Shown: in pieces, positions 20,012 through 30,654 of the stretch
Numbering within the stretch: the stretch's first letter is position 1
Layout of the letters: every line of letters begins with the position of its first letter
Source: Myxocyprinus asiaticus
Taxonomy: Eukaryota > Chordata > Actinopteri > Cypriniformes > Catostomidae
Length of the DNA: 64,000 nucleotides
Reading direction: 5' to 3'
Assembly: GCF_019703515.2 (NCBI RefSeq)
Contig: NC_059358.1
Coordinates: forward strand, 49,680,594-49,744,593
Notes under the pieces: generated by a model
Told to the model about the DNA's origin: nothing
Seen by the model: the letters and a program-made list of their open reading frames with translations, nothing else
Databases searched by the model: none
Position numbers and translations under genes: made by a program

Positions 20012-20806
20012 TGTAGGGCTTTACTGGTTGTTTAGATCAGTGTTACTATCAGAAATAATTGGTAATTATTTCTGTAGTTATTAATCAATATTTAAATTAA
20101 TTAATTGGATCTAACTCATTAAAACCTCATATGGGACTCCAGTAAATGTAGTGTGCTACGTTTAGGAGCAAGTTTAGTTATTCGCAATAATTAATAATTA
20201 TCAAAGATAATTATTAATTATTAAAATCAATAGAACATTGATGAGAATCAATGTTAGCTTTTTTTTAATCCTTTAAAATCAACACTTATCAAAGATAATC
20301 GTTAATTGTTAACATCGATGAAACATTAAAATTAACACTAGCTTATTGATCATTCAAATTTAAAGATAATTATCAATTATCAAAAATCAACAGAATATTA
20401 ATAAGGATTAACATTGACGGGGCACCACCCTGAAATCAGGGACTAATAACCGAATAGTAAAACAGTCTCAATATTAGATTGTTTTCTTAGGAAAATCGAC
20501 ATCCGAAGAATATCGATTTTCGGGAAAAAAAACAATGAATGAAGGTTTGAGTCCGAGCACTGACATCCCGTCAGCACGACACAGGCGTATGCAAAACAAA
20601 CCAAAACACTTCTCTTTGTAAAATAAACAAAGTTTATTTATGCAGTAATATCAATTAATAATTAATACAATGCAGTCAATAAACTTCCGACTTACAACTA
20701 CAAACTAAACAGTGATATGATTAGATATGGAAATAAAAATAATTCTATAACACATAAGGTGTGTGTGTGACAGTGTGTGTGTGTGTGTGTGTGTGTCAGT
20801 GTGGTT

Positions 20807-20847
<41 letters not shown>

Positions 20848-21877
20848 TCAGTGACAGCCCGAAAGCTGATTTCGCGAAAGCTGGAGATAAAGCAGCCGTG
20901 TTCATCACTCAGAGACGTGGTTTTACGAGCGGGGCTCGTAAAAGTTCCTTGTTATTTGACTCTTTAATGGATGAACTCAGTTGCTGTCTCACCCGCGATG
21001 GCGAAAATGCACAACAGTCCAATTTGGTTGGACCACAATACAGCAAAACAAATTCGTGATAATTAATACCCTGAGTATTAATAATTAGCGGACATGGTGG
21101 TCCGTAAACTGTACAAGCAAAAACCTTGAAACACAGGAATAGCACACTATAATATTCTATCTCTGCCCAGACGTAAACCTCTTACTTGAATCGCATGAGG
21201 ACACAGGTAGAATGTGTTTTCCTCCGTCCTTTAACTTTGACCCGGTTCCTTGAGGCTCGTGTGATGACGAGAGGGCGTTTCCTCGCGCTGTCGTCGGGCG
21301 GTACGGCTGTTGATTCTCAGCGGGCTGGCGGAGAACTCAGAAATGTCGACTTGATTGAAGATGGAAGAGAAATCTTTAATCTCTTCACTTCTGTAGGCCA
21401 ACGGATGAAGATGCGAATTGCTCGGCGGTCTCCTTCGGATCCGTTAGAGTGTTCGGTTGAACACAGAGTAATCTCAACTCGTCCAGCGAGATGGAGATTG
21501 TATGGCTACAGTTTCAAGTCGGACATTACTTCCTTATGCCACGCGGCTGCACCGGAGAGCAGAAAAAAGCTACATCCGTATTCGGTGAACTAAGTCGCTG
21601 GAAGCCACTTTGGAAGCATTTCAGAATTATTTGAAGTCCTGATGATGTCATGTTTGAGGGACGTTCTGTTGTGTGCCTCATCCAATAGGAGTTGAGTGCT
21701 CGATCCTTTAGTGGGCAAGGCTTCATGGATTTGTAGTCTGTTTTGGACTCCCTTTGTTTGATTTTGGCGCAATTTTTATCAGTACAACATCTGACTTAGA
21801 AGGAGGGGGCTTGAGGAATGTTTTTTATGACTGTTAGGCCTGCCTTTGTCTTCTATCTGAATACATGAGGCCCAACA
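20012..21877 (-). mobile_element. 1.9-kb TG...CA element, copy B, inserted in the same L1
   Basis: This 1866-bp copy has the same ends and orientation as copy A, with target duplication CCCT at 20008-20011 and 21878-21881. Excision restores the L1 endonuclease frame (VLAEIQG joined to QNLILANIYAPN). It is very similar to copy A but lacks about 18 bp in the AT-rich part, has a shorter, interrupted GT tract (20761-20797), a long GA tract (20811-20842), and a diverged stretch around 21545-21650. Different target duplications show that A and B inserted independently. Confidence 0.88.
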
Positions 21878-23193
21878 CCCTGAATTTCTGCTAAAACAAT
21901 AATGACTCTCCCAAATTTATCTTTAATCTGTTTGAGACATTTGAATTGTAAATGTTTATTTACCAATATAATGACTCCCTTGCTCTTACTTGAGCCCGCA
22001 CTAAAGAAAACGTCCACCCCATATCTTCCAAAATTTTTCAGCTTCCTGCGGGGAAAGATGCATTTCTTGAAGAAACACTATATCATATTTCTTACGTTTA
22101 AGAAAAGAAATAACCTTCCTTCTTTTTATGGGGTGCCCCAACCCAAACACATTTCATGTGGAGAGAGATAGTACACTCATATTAACATTTGGCATTTTGA
22201 TATAATAGAAAAAATAAATTGTGTGCCAAAAACAAAATTATGAAGACCACATTTCAACATTAATGCAACAATAAAACCCCGATCTTCCCCCCCCAAAAAA
22301 AAAAAAACAGATAAAAGAAAAAACATGCGCATTAACCCCGCGCATGGAAGCACCAACCGTCATCAATCCCTCAAAACTCAAAGAGTCCATGTACGCCTAT
22401 GAGAGCCCCCACGACAACTTTGCCATTGGATTGCTCAATTTTGCTTCACAAATTTGTAAGGCAAAATTACATAACATCAAATATTTTGTAAAACAAACCC
22501 CAACCAATAGGCAGAATAAACACAGAGAATGTGTAGATTCAGTCACAGAACTGTCTCAAAAGTGTGTTCCTTCACAAAACAAATTCCAGCCGATATAAAG
22601 CCGTTCAGTTTCCTCGGTCAGACAAACGAATCTTCAGTGAGCCAGCTGATGAGTGCAGCAGATGACATAATCATTCCAATGTCCCACGAAAATACTCCAC
22701 AAATCATACTCCAGCCAACAGGAGGCATAAGCACAAGGAACTGACAAATTCATCCATAACTGTCCCGAAGTAGTGTTGTTTAACAAAACAAGCTCCAACC
22801 GCTAGGCGGAACCAGCACAAAAGCAAACGAAACACGCATCCCGGTTCCTCGGATGGTCAAGAGTCAATTCACTCGGAGGCCGCATAAAAGTATATCCCAT
22901 GACTTACACAGTCCATCAACTTTAAAAAAGACATCCTTTGTGTGGGCATGTAGACATTTTGCGGTCATCCGTAGTGTCTATTCTCAATCTGGCCGGGAAC
23001 TTCACTGTAAAAATGATCTTCCGTCAATGCAAACGTTTCTTTAAGGAAAAGTGTTAATCCACAAAACAAAACAAACTCCAGCCGCTCGGCGGAGCCAACG
23101 CAAAAAGAAACAAAAATGGTGCCCAGCTTCCTCCGAAAGCCAGAGTATGTACAATGAGTCAATCCACTCAAAAGAGAAACACCCAATGGTTAC
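21878..23193 (-). pseudogene. L1 ORF2 N-terminal endonuclease and ORF1-ORF2 interval
   Basis: On the minus strand from about 22170 to 21882 the endonuclease start is readable: FLQEMHLSPQEAEKF (the LQE(M)H glutamate motif), then SKGVIILVNKHLQFKC and VIIVLAEIQG, in more than one frame. From 22340 to 23190 lies a non-coding interval with diverged repeats. CAAAACAAACTCCAGCCGCT recurs near 22575, 22785 and 23065, and one unit (22965-23060) is a decayed second copy of the ORF1 C-terminus. Confidence 0.75.
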
Positions 23194-24032
23194 TCACCCA
23201 TTGTTTCTATAAAAGACTGCCTGATTGGGACATGTAAATACTTTGCAGCCATCCTTGGTGTTTATTCTTAGTTTGGCAGGGAACATCAGAGCAAAAGTTA
23301 TCTTCCGCTGATGTAAGAGTTTCTTGCATTCCTTGAACTGATCGCATTTCACTCTTGTCGAGTTTGCAAAGTCCGGAAACAAGAAAATATTGTGATTCTT
23401 CCAAGAAAGCTTTCCTTTGCTCCTCACCTGGCGCAACACGAGATCTTTATCGGATGATCTCAAAAATCTGGCCAGAATCGATTGGGGCCTTTCTCCCTCA
23501 GCGGATCTGTGACCCGGGACTCTGTGAGCTCCCTCAACCTCCAGTTTATGGCCTGTTATGTTGAGCAGACTCGTGAAAAGCTCGTCTAGGAATTTCACCA
23601 TATCTCTGCCCTCCTCATGCTCAGGAATTCCCACAATTCGAACGTTATTCCTGCGGCTTCTATTCTCAAAATCTTCAAGCTTTTCAAGAACACGTTCCAA
23701 ATCAACTTTGGTCGTGGACGGATTAGCGGCTAATTCCCTCTCTGATGACTCCAAATAATTGATTCGTCTCTCAACATCTGTCACTCATGACTAACTCAGA
23801 GAATTTTTTTTTCCATCGCCGTAATCGATCGACGTATTACAGCGAGATCCTCCAGGTCCGCAAGTACCTTCGTCAACATCACTGACATGTTGGACAGTTG
23901 ACGCTGGATTTCTTCTCCCGCTGCGCCATCCAAATCGAGTCCCCGGTCTGCAGGCCTGTCTGGGCTTTCATCTTGAACCCGTAAGTGTCTTTTAATGTCT
24001 CCAGAGCCCGATGATTTTGACTTCTCTGCCAT
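23194..24032 (-). pseudogene. L1 ORF1 (RNA-binding protein), frameshifted
   Basis: ORF1 starts at the minus-strand ATG at 24032 (MAEKSKSSGSGDIKRHLRVQ). It runs through a heptad-like region, shifts frame near 23790, and continues as MTDVERRINYLESSERELAA to the stop at 23194. Residues RRNNVRIVGIPE mark the RRM start typical of L1 ORF1p, after a coiled-coil-like segment (VDLERVLEKLEDFENRSR). The C-terminal part has FPDFANSTRVKCDQF and RKITFALMFPAKLRI, the usual C-terminal domain. Length is in the normal range for ORF1p. A purine-rich 5' UTR may extend to about 24125. One frameshift makes it non-functional as it stands. Confidence 0.9.
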
Positions 24033-24129
24033 GTTTACCGCAAACAGCAAATGTGTAACTGGGTGTATGAAAATAATTAAAAAAATTAGCAAAGTGCGCA
24101 GAGCTGTCTCCCACACGTCTCTCACATTA

Positions 24130-24530
24130 AAATGTATATGCTTTTAATAGGAAAATTAAACAAACAAAAAGTTATTATGTAAATTGTTGCACAAAAGTGT
24201 TTATCATCAAAATTATTAAATGCTATCTACATTCTAACACATATTTTACGTTTTAAAGTCTGCATGTAATCAAAATAGGCCCTATTTACTTTGTTAGTGC
24301 ACATTACTAGTCTTGTGGTGAACAAATTATCCATGCAAGTTAATCCACAGAAAAAAAAAAATAGTTTGTCTTTGTAATCTTCAATCAAAATCTGAAAATT
24401 AGCTTCACCTCTGGAATGACATTCCTTCTCTGATGACATCAGTTTGACGGCTTGGGCAGAACATCCTTTAACCACTCCTCTCTAACCGCCAGTCTGCTTT
24501 GAGCTTTGACAGTGAGTAAAAAATACGCAT
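24130..24530. other. Anonymous sequence between L1 and the THAP relic
   Basis: A minus-strand frame of 82 residues (24475-24227) shows no recognisable motif and ends in low-complexity phenylalanines. No gene call. Confidence 0.35.
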
Positions 24531-24532
24531 AA

Positions 24533-24767
24533 CAAACAGAGGTGGCGAGGAGGTGCGTTTTATGTTGTGGCTCTTCCAAAACCCTTTTCCCAATCCCCTA
24601 AATACCATGGTTGCATGCCCGATGGCTTGATTATTTGCATTTCGAAGAAGGAGGGATATTAGAGAGGTCGCAGTTGTGTTCAAAGCATTTCACCTGCGAA
24701 TGCTTCAAAAATTGGACAGAACACAAAATGGGATTTGTACACCGTTGGTACCTCACAAAGTTTGATG
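24533..24767 (+). pseudogene. THAP-domain first exon relic
   Basis: One frame from 24533 to 24767 encodes a THAP-type C2CH zinc finger: CVLCC (24554 on), a KTLFPIP stretch with one TAA, then ARWLDYLHFEEGG, and the diagnostic LCSKHFTCECF followed by KMGFVHR. The frame ends exactly at a splice-donor-like G|GTAAGT (24767/24768), as in THAP genes where the first exon carries most of the domain. The upstream ATG is missing or mutated; the frame opens after a TAA at 24530-24532. THAP domains occur in host DNA-binding proteins and in P-element-like and other transposases. No transposase follows within the next kilobase, so I cannot say which. The single stop suggests a pseudogene. Confidence 0.7.
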
Positions 24768-24984
24768 GTAAGTGAAACTAGCTAGCAAGCTCATCAGAAA
24801 CAGTTTTCGTCGCTAGCTGCGTTATCTGCCAGCTATATATTTAGACAGTTTTAGACAGTTTTACGTTAAATACGTAACGAAACTGAAGTCAGTCACAACT
24901 TCTGTTACATGCTGACTTTAAGTTTAATTGTGCAAAATTAAATAAAGATATATTAGTTTGTTTTGGAAAATCAATTTATGTGTA

Positions 24985-25285
24985 TGTAGCAGACATTCGT
25001 ATTTGGGTTAAAAGGAGGAAGCGGGACACGGCGATTCCAACTCAGGAATGTCACTTTTTATTAACAGAAAATAAACACATTCGCTTAAAGCGCAACGGTC
25101 AAGCTTCAATTCAAACACACAAACAGCTTCTCAGCTGGGCTCTCTCTGCCTTTTGGTGGACTGGGCCATCTTTTATCTCCCCCGACTCTCACTGTGAACA
25201 TGGATATGGTAATTCATCTCAGGTGGATGTCCTTACCGCTCTCCCTCTCCCCAGATGGGTGCTTGACCACGCCCTCACCTCCACA
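24985..25285 (-). mobile_element. Solo LTR (Gypsy-type) with 5-bp target duplication
   Basis: On the minus strand the 301-bp LTR starts TGTGGAGGTGAGGGCGTGG and ends GTCTGCTACA. GTGTA at 24980-24984 and 25286-25290 is the 5-bp target duplication. Its start resembles the LTR at 62497 and the solo LTR at 25994-26332, so all three probably belong to the Gmr1-like lineage. A polyadenylation-type signal (TTTATT on plus) lies near 25056. Confidence 0.85.
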
Positions 25286-25324
25286 GTGTAATACATTTAT
25301 TTTTAGTGTTGGTAGCAAAGAGGT

Positions 25325-25560
25325 TGTTAGAGTGTGTGTGTGTGTGTGTACAGGTTTCATTATATTTGTGAGTGCCAAATTTTTGAAAATGTCCTCACTA
25401 ATATAGGGAAACTGGTTAAAAACCCACTAGTGAGGACATTTTAGGTGGTCCTCACTAGTAAAAAAAAAGGCTAATAAATCGGCCAAATCATGTTTAGCTT
25501 TAAATCTACTGATGTGCACAGTTTTCTGTGAGGATTAGGTTTTATTAAGGTAAATCAGTA
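25325..25560. repeat. Dispersed repeat with short GT tract
   Basis: A GT run at 25332-25349 precedes GTCCTCACTA / TAGTGAGGAC, an inverted pair near 25390-25465. The motif group (fraction GAGGACATTT, TTTTCTGTGAG, TTAGG) recurs at 26640-26990, so this is one repeat family in two copies. Family not identified. Confidence 0.5.
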
Positions 25561-25604
25561 GTAAAACTTGAGAGCTTGCATATTTTGATTTGAGTATCTG
25601 GGTC

Positions 25605-25832
25605 CTGGGTAGCTCAGCGAATATTGACGCTGACTACCACCCCTGGAGTTGTGAGTTCGAATCCAGGGCGTGCTGAGTGACTCCAGCCAGGTCTCCTAAG
25701 CAACCAAATTGGGCCCGGTTGCTAGGGAAGGTAGAGTCACATGGGGTAACCTCCTCATGGTCGCTATAATATGTGGTTCTCGCTCTCAGTGGAGCGCGTG
25801 GTGAGTTGTGCATGGATGCCACGGAGAATAGA
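25605..25832 (+). mobile_element. tRNA-derived SINE
   Basis: The head has RNA polymerase III promoter boxes: GGGTAGCTCAGCGAATATTG (A-box-like) and GAGTTCGAATCCAGGG (B box GTTCGAATCC). A tRNA-unrelated body follows (GGTTGCTAGGGAAGGTAGAG, CTCAGTGGAGCGCG). It is not a functional tRNA, because the acceptor stem and anticodon arm do not pair properly and the body continues past the T-loop. The sequence resembles a SINE I recall as common in cyprinid genomes. Confidence 0.85.
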
Positions 25833-25993
25833 AGATTTGAAGTTGCAGTGCCAGATTTGAGAGGTTTTAAGCACCAATTTGTGGTTGTACTGTGAAAATA
25901 AATTAAAGTACAAAAGTTAATGTGTAATACAAGTGTGTGTCTGTAGTTGTATTTATGTGAATGTCATTTTACACATTTGTGACTACTTGTCTG

Positions 25994-26332
25994 TGTAAAA
26001 GATGAGGCGAGGAGCAGTTTTTCCTTCTTAAGGTGAAGCTTTATTTTCCCCTCTTGGCGACACCACTTTACAGTTTACCTTTACACACTAAACTGACACT
26101 AACACACATTGCTTTCATAAGTAAACTTCCACTACTAGAAAATCCTTGCTCTGGCTCGGCTCTGTCGTATCCAGTCTCTCTCTCGACTGAGTGTTGTGTC
26201 GCTCTATTTATGCCGCTCTCCCCGTGCTCACTGAAATTAGAGACAGGTGTTAGACATAATTTAGCTCAGGTGTAAGCGCCCTTACTGCTTTCTCTCTCCG
26301 GAGAGATGCTTGACCACGCCCCCGCTGCCACA
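25994..26332 (-). mobile_element. Solo LTR (Gypsy-type) with 5-bp target duplication
   Basis: On the minus strand the 339-bp LTR starts TGTGGCAGCGGGGGCGTGG, has a TATA-like CATAAATAGAG and an AATAAAGC polyadenylation signal, and ends ATCTTTTACA. The flanks carry GTCTG at 25989-25993 and 26333-26337. No internal region remains, which indicates LTR-LTR recombination. Confidence 0.88.
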
Positions 26333-26519
26333 GTCTGCAATTGTGAATTCAAAACACAAGCTTTGAATTATTGTCTGTGAGTGCAGATTGCAACATTCAA
26401 CTTCAAATTTGTATTTAACAAGTTTTCACATCGGGGCTGTAAGTGTAAGTTTCAACTTACGAGTACAAATATTTATTGCACAAGTTCTCAAATCCAAATA
26501 TGCAAGATCTCGAGTTTTG

Positions 26520-26990
26520 CTATTGATTTACCTTCAGAGGTTTAGGGGTAGGGTTAGGGTTGGGGAATAAAAAATATCATTAGCCTGCTATGAAATCAGT
26601 GGAAGTCTATGTTCACTTACATAGTAAAACAAACCTCTCTCTGTGTGTGTGTGGGGGTGTTTTGGGTGGTTTGCGAGGACAGTTTTTTAGATCACAAACT
26701 GGTAATTACAAGGGTATTATGCTATAAATGTGGTTTATGAGGACATTTCTAATGTCCCCATAATTCAAATCACTTAAAAACATACTAAACTATGTCTTTT
26801 TTTTTTTTTTTTTTTTAATGCAGTAAGTTTTCTTGTGAGTGTTAGGTTTAGGGGTAGGGTTAGGGGATATAATCTATAGTTCGTACTGTATAAAAATAAT
26901 TATGTCTATGGAGAGTCCACATAAGGATAGCCACACCAACATGTGTGTGTATGTGTGTGTGTGTGTGTGTGCTTGTGTGTGTAAATGCTT
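26520..26990. repeat. Dispersed repeat with (GT)n and G-rich motif
   Basis: It contains GAGGACATTTCTAATGTCCCC, a poly(T) run at 26799-26817, GTTAGGTTTAGGGGTAGGG and a GT tract at 26941-26982. An internal GGGTAGGGTTAGGG motif also lies at 26545. The organisation matches the shorter copy at 25325-25560. Microsatellite expansion at one end suggests a SINE- or MITE-like origin. Confidence 0.5.
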
Positions 26991-28163
26991 TTAGCTTTCA
27001 GGAAAGGTAGGAGACACAGCAGCATAAACGCACACAAAAGGATCAGGCCGTGTCCGAACACTACAACAACAGCTTTGTCAACATGACCCCCCACAGAGGA
27101 ATTTCAATTTTATATATCTAATTATCCCTGTCAGACAAAAGAAGCCACAAAAAGCCACCTTTTGTTCTGGTGTCCCATCCCCTGTGTCTCACTCTCAATT
27201 AATTTCTGTGTACGAACATGGCTAATTGTTCTACCGCATTTGCAATATGGCATAAATGGTAATTTTGGGGAGCACTGTAAGGAACTTTGTATGAGGGCTT
27301 TCACACATCAAGTTATGATATTTGAACACAGTGGGCTGCACATAATTCAGGTGATGGTACTAATGCGGTTATGAAATCATGCACAATCATTTCTGGCTTT
27401 TCACAGCACAGTTTTATAGCTCTTACAATAGCAAACACTATCTCAGTCTCTTTTGTAGAGGATGGCCTTATTCTCTCACATCAGTCATTAAAATTGCTAC
27501 TTTGTTTAGAGTGTCAATATTAGAATCATATTTACAGGGAGAAAAATACAAGCAGTGTTTTAGATGTGTTCCTACAGCTTTGTCTTATGGGTCCTTTATC
27601 TGAAAACTCCATACTATGAAAGTGTGAATGAAATGCTCTTCAGAAGTATTATTGTCCAGCATTTTTATTAAAAGATTTTAAAGTGCTTTTTTTCTGTCAA
27701 AGTAATTTAGTGCTAACAGTTCAAAATGCAAAAGTCAAAGATCTAATGGTAGGTAAGAGTGAATGGTGAGAAATTCCAGCTATTTTTAAATTCCAGCTCA
27801 CAGGTATGCCATGAGTCTTACAAAGTCCATTTACAGCTGGTATTAACATCTGTCTCAGGAGATCCAACAGTGAAGGACCCCCTGTTCACGTAATATCAAC
27901 CACTGTAGGATGTGTTGGGGTGAAAACATGACAAAATAAAGGTTGTTAGCTTTGCCAGCTAGTTACTTCTTTATGATTAGAACATGGATCTTTGTGGCTG
28001 GACCGCCAGTGATTGAAGGTGCCTCATCTCTGTTTGAGACCCTCCCCAAGAAAACTCTAATTACAAGTGGTCACTGGAGATGCATTTGAAGCCCATATTA
28101 ATACCAGGTATCTGTCTTGGCTGAGCATTTGTAATCAGATCTACCAAGACGGATGTTGATATA
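26991..28163. other. Anonymous single-copy-looking sequence
   Basis: No gene, tandem repeat or element end is seen over about 1.1 kb. Short frames at 27162-27603 have no recognisable motif. The part from 27780 to 28140 looks non-repetitive and could hold conserved non-coding sequence, which I cannot test here. Confidence 0.4.
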
Positions 28164-29677
28164 CAACCCCAATTCCAAAAAAGTTGGGACAGTATGATAA
28201 ATGCCAATAAAGACAAAAAGGAGAGATTTGTCAATTACATTCCCCCTTTGCTTTATTGAAAGCACTACAACTACACATTATATGATGTTTTACTGTGTGA
28301 ATTTCATTGTTTTCTTTTTTAAATGTACAGTAATTTCAAAGTTGATACAGGGGCAGTTTAAGACTAATAACAATTTGAAATAACAAGGCGATGTGAAACA
28401 GGAGATGTTTCACGAGGCAATCGTGTCATAGTATATAAGGAGCCTCCAAAAACAGCCTAGTCCTTCAAGAGCAAGGATCATTCGAGACTTCTCAATTTGC
28501 CAACAGATCCTTCAGCAAATAATCGAGCACTTTAGGAACAATGTTAACAATGTTCCCCAAAGACAAATTGAAAGGATTTGGGGCATTTCACCCTCTACAG
28601 TGCACAATACATTTAAAAGATTCCAGGAATCTGGTAAAATCTTGGTGTGTAAAGGGCAAGACGAAAACCACTTCTGAATGTGCGTGATGTCCGATCCCTC
28701 AGACGTTACTGTCTTAAAAATCGTCATTCATCTGTAATGGATCTCATGAACATGGGCTTGGAATTACTTTAATAAACCTTTGTCGGCCAACACCACTCAC
28801 CGCTGCATCCACAAAAGACTTTACTATGCAAAGCATAAGCAATACATCAACACTGTACAGAAGTGCTACCGACTTCTCTGGGCTCGGTCTCATCTTAGAT
28901 GTAAAGTAGGACAGTGGAACCATGTTTTTTGGTCCAATGAGTCCACATTTCAAATAGTTTTTGAAAAACACAGCCGTCGTGTTCTTTTTTGGACATCAGG
29001 TCCAAAAGCCAGTATCTGTATGAGCCAAGGATGTGTCAGTGGCATGGGTAACTCACACATCTGTGAGGGTACTATTAATTCAGACAGATATGTAAAAATT
29101 TTGGAGCAACATATTCTGCCATCCAGCAATGTCTTTTCCTGGGACATCCCTGCATTTTCCAGCAGCACAACTTCAAAGCACATACTGCCCGGATTATAAG
29201 TGCATGGCTATGTAAGCAGAGAGTGTGGGTGCTAGATTGGCCTGTCTGCAGTCCTGACCTGTCTCCAATTGAGAATGTGTGGCGCATTATGAAGCACACC
29301 ATACGGCAATGACCCTGTACAATTGAGCTGCTGAAGACCTGCATAAATGATGAATGGGGGAAAATTCAACTTTCTAAACCTAACAAACTTGTGTCTTCAG
29401 TGCCAATATGCTTAATAAGTGTTATTAGAAGAAAGGGTGATGTTTCACAATGGTAAACACTCGACTGTCCCAACTCTTTTGAAGCATGTTGCAATCATCT
29501 GATTTGAAATTACTGTACATAAAAAAAAAATTAAAAAAATACATTCACATGGTAAAACTTAATACAATGTGTAGTTGTAGTGCTTTCAATATAGCAAAGG
29601 GGGAATATAATTTACAAATCATTTTTGTTTTTATTAGCATTTTTCTTACTGTCCCAACTTTTTTGGAATTGGGGTTG
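28164..29677 (+). mobile_element. Tc1-like DNA transposon, full length, dead
   Basis: Inverted ends CAACCCCAATTCCAAAAAAG (then TTGGGACAG) and their reverse complement bound a 1514-bp element. Both ends are flanked by TA at 28162-28163 and 29678-29679. A broken transposase lies on the plus strand. The ends are nearly perfect while the gene has several lesions. Confidence 0.95.
28450..29370 (+). pseudogene. Tc1-like transposase pseudogene
   Basis: The coding remnant runs from the helix-turn-helix region (RQIERIWGISPSTVHNTFKR at about 28560-28620) through IHKRLYYAKHKQYINTVQKC to the catalytic domain. The first catalytic aspartate motif reads WSNEST at about 28930 where WSDES is usual, so D is changed to N. 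The second D region (about 29150) is frame-disrupted. The third motif, CSPDLSPIENVW at about 29250-29282, keeps its glutamate. At least three frame changes and a stop at 28746-28770 break the ORF. The protein acted in the nucleus at the element ends in cut-and-paste transposition; this copy cannot. Confidence 0.88.
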
Positions 29678-29825
29678 TAAAATATATGAAGCTCCTTTGG
29701 GGAAAACTTATCTGTCTTCTCTGTTGTGCCTCATTCATGCCACCAAACCCGGGCAGGAATGTCGAAGGCATGAGGGTAATGTTCCTGTTCTCTTTCTTGT
29801 ATTGGAAGATTTACTCCACCAAATG

Positions 29826-30404
29826 GAACCCACACAATGCAAGTTAATGGTGATCAGAACTCCAGGTCATAAAAAAGGACATAAAAGCAGCATAAAAGTT
29901 TTCCTTAAGACTCCAGTGGTTTAATCCATATTTTCTGAAGCGATATGAAAGGTTTGGGTGAGAAACAGATCAATATTTAAGCCCTTTTTTATTGTAAATC
30001 TACACTTTCACTTCCACATTCTGGTGCGGTTAAATTATTTAGCCTTTTTTAAAGAGACTTTTACTTTCACACTCATCCACCTACTGGTTGGAGCTGGTCA
30101 AAAGTGGAGATTTATAGTAAACTAAACTTAAATATTGATCTGTTTCTCACCCAAACCTTTCATATCGCTTCTGAAGACATGGATTTAACCACTGGAGTCT
30201 GGCTTACTTTTATGGTGCCTTTATGTAATTTTTAGACCTACTGAGTTCTGGTCACCATTCATTTACATTGAATGGACCAACAGAGTTAAGATATTCTTCT
30301 AAAAATCTTTGTTTGTGTTCAGCAGAAGAAAGTCATACACATCTGGGAAGGTATGTGGGTGAGTAAATAATGAGAGAATTTTAATTTTTGGGTGAACTAT
30401 CCCT
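29826..30404. mobile_element. TTAA-type fold-back MITE, left end truncated
   Basis: Long inverted arms are present: ACTCCAGTGGTTTAATCCAT with TTCTGAAGCGATATGAAAGG and GGGTGAGAAACAGATCAATA at 29910-29980, mirrored at 30127-30205. The right terminus reads GGGTGAACTATCCCT followed by TTAA at 30405-30408. The matching left terminus is missing, so about 130 bp has been lost there. Same superfamily as 53400-54281, different family. Confidence 0.75.
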
Positions 30405-30408
30405 TTAA

Positions 30409-30654
30409 TGCCCACTGACCCTAACCCACCAGAGCCGTGGGTTTTGCAGGCTGTTCGCTTCATCAAGTGTTGTAATTTATATGACCTATGTAACATCTCA
30501 AGGCAGCTAGCAGATGACTGAAGCGATCATTATGCTGGCCCACTCTCACTCTCTAGTGGGGCATCTAGGGAATCAGAACACGATGTGACAGATTCTATAC
30601 AAATTACAGTTTCCCTCAAAGATGTGAGGTCTGCCAGCTCACTGCCTCCCATCC
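30409..30654 (-). other. Spacer with a short antisense L2 fragment
   Basis: AAGTGTTGTAATTTATATGA and ACATCTCAAGGCAGCTAGCA at about 30458-30515 match the L2 inter-ORF region in reverse orientation (compare 48480-48540). Nothing else is recognised. Confidence 0.5.

Noticed and set aside
20705..20908. Frame rich in Ser-Leu and Thr-His dipeptides on the minus strand
   Set aside because: Translation of GA and GT microsatellites, not a gene. The same applies to frames at 58435-58744 and 26906-27094.
17199..21877. Copies A and B as the 5' and 3' LTRs of one provirus with internal region 19092-20011
   Set aside because: The sequence between them is L1 ORF2, continuous in frame with the flanking L1 segments, and the two copies have different target duplications.
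24227..24475. Minus-strand 82-residue frame as a gene divergent from the THAP relic
   Set aside because: No recognisable domain, ends in low-complexity Phe, and no promoter or splice support.
25605..25680. Functional tRNA gene
   Set aside because: The A and B boxes are present, but the cloverleaf does not close and a SINE body follows, so it is a tRNA-derived SINE head.
26526..26560. Interstitial telomeric repeat (GGGGTAGGGTTAGGG)
   Set aside because: Only one or two units, and the same motif recurs at 26845 within a dispersed repeat; no true TTAGGG array.
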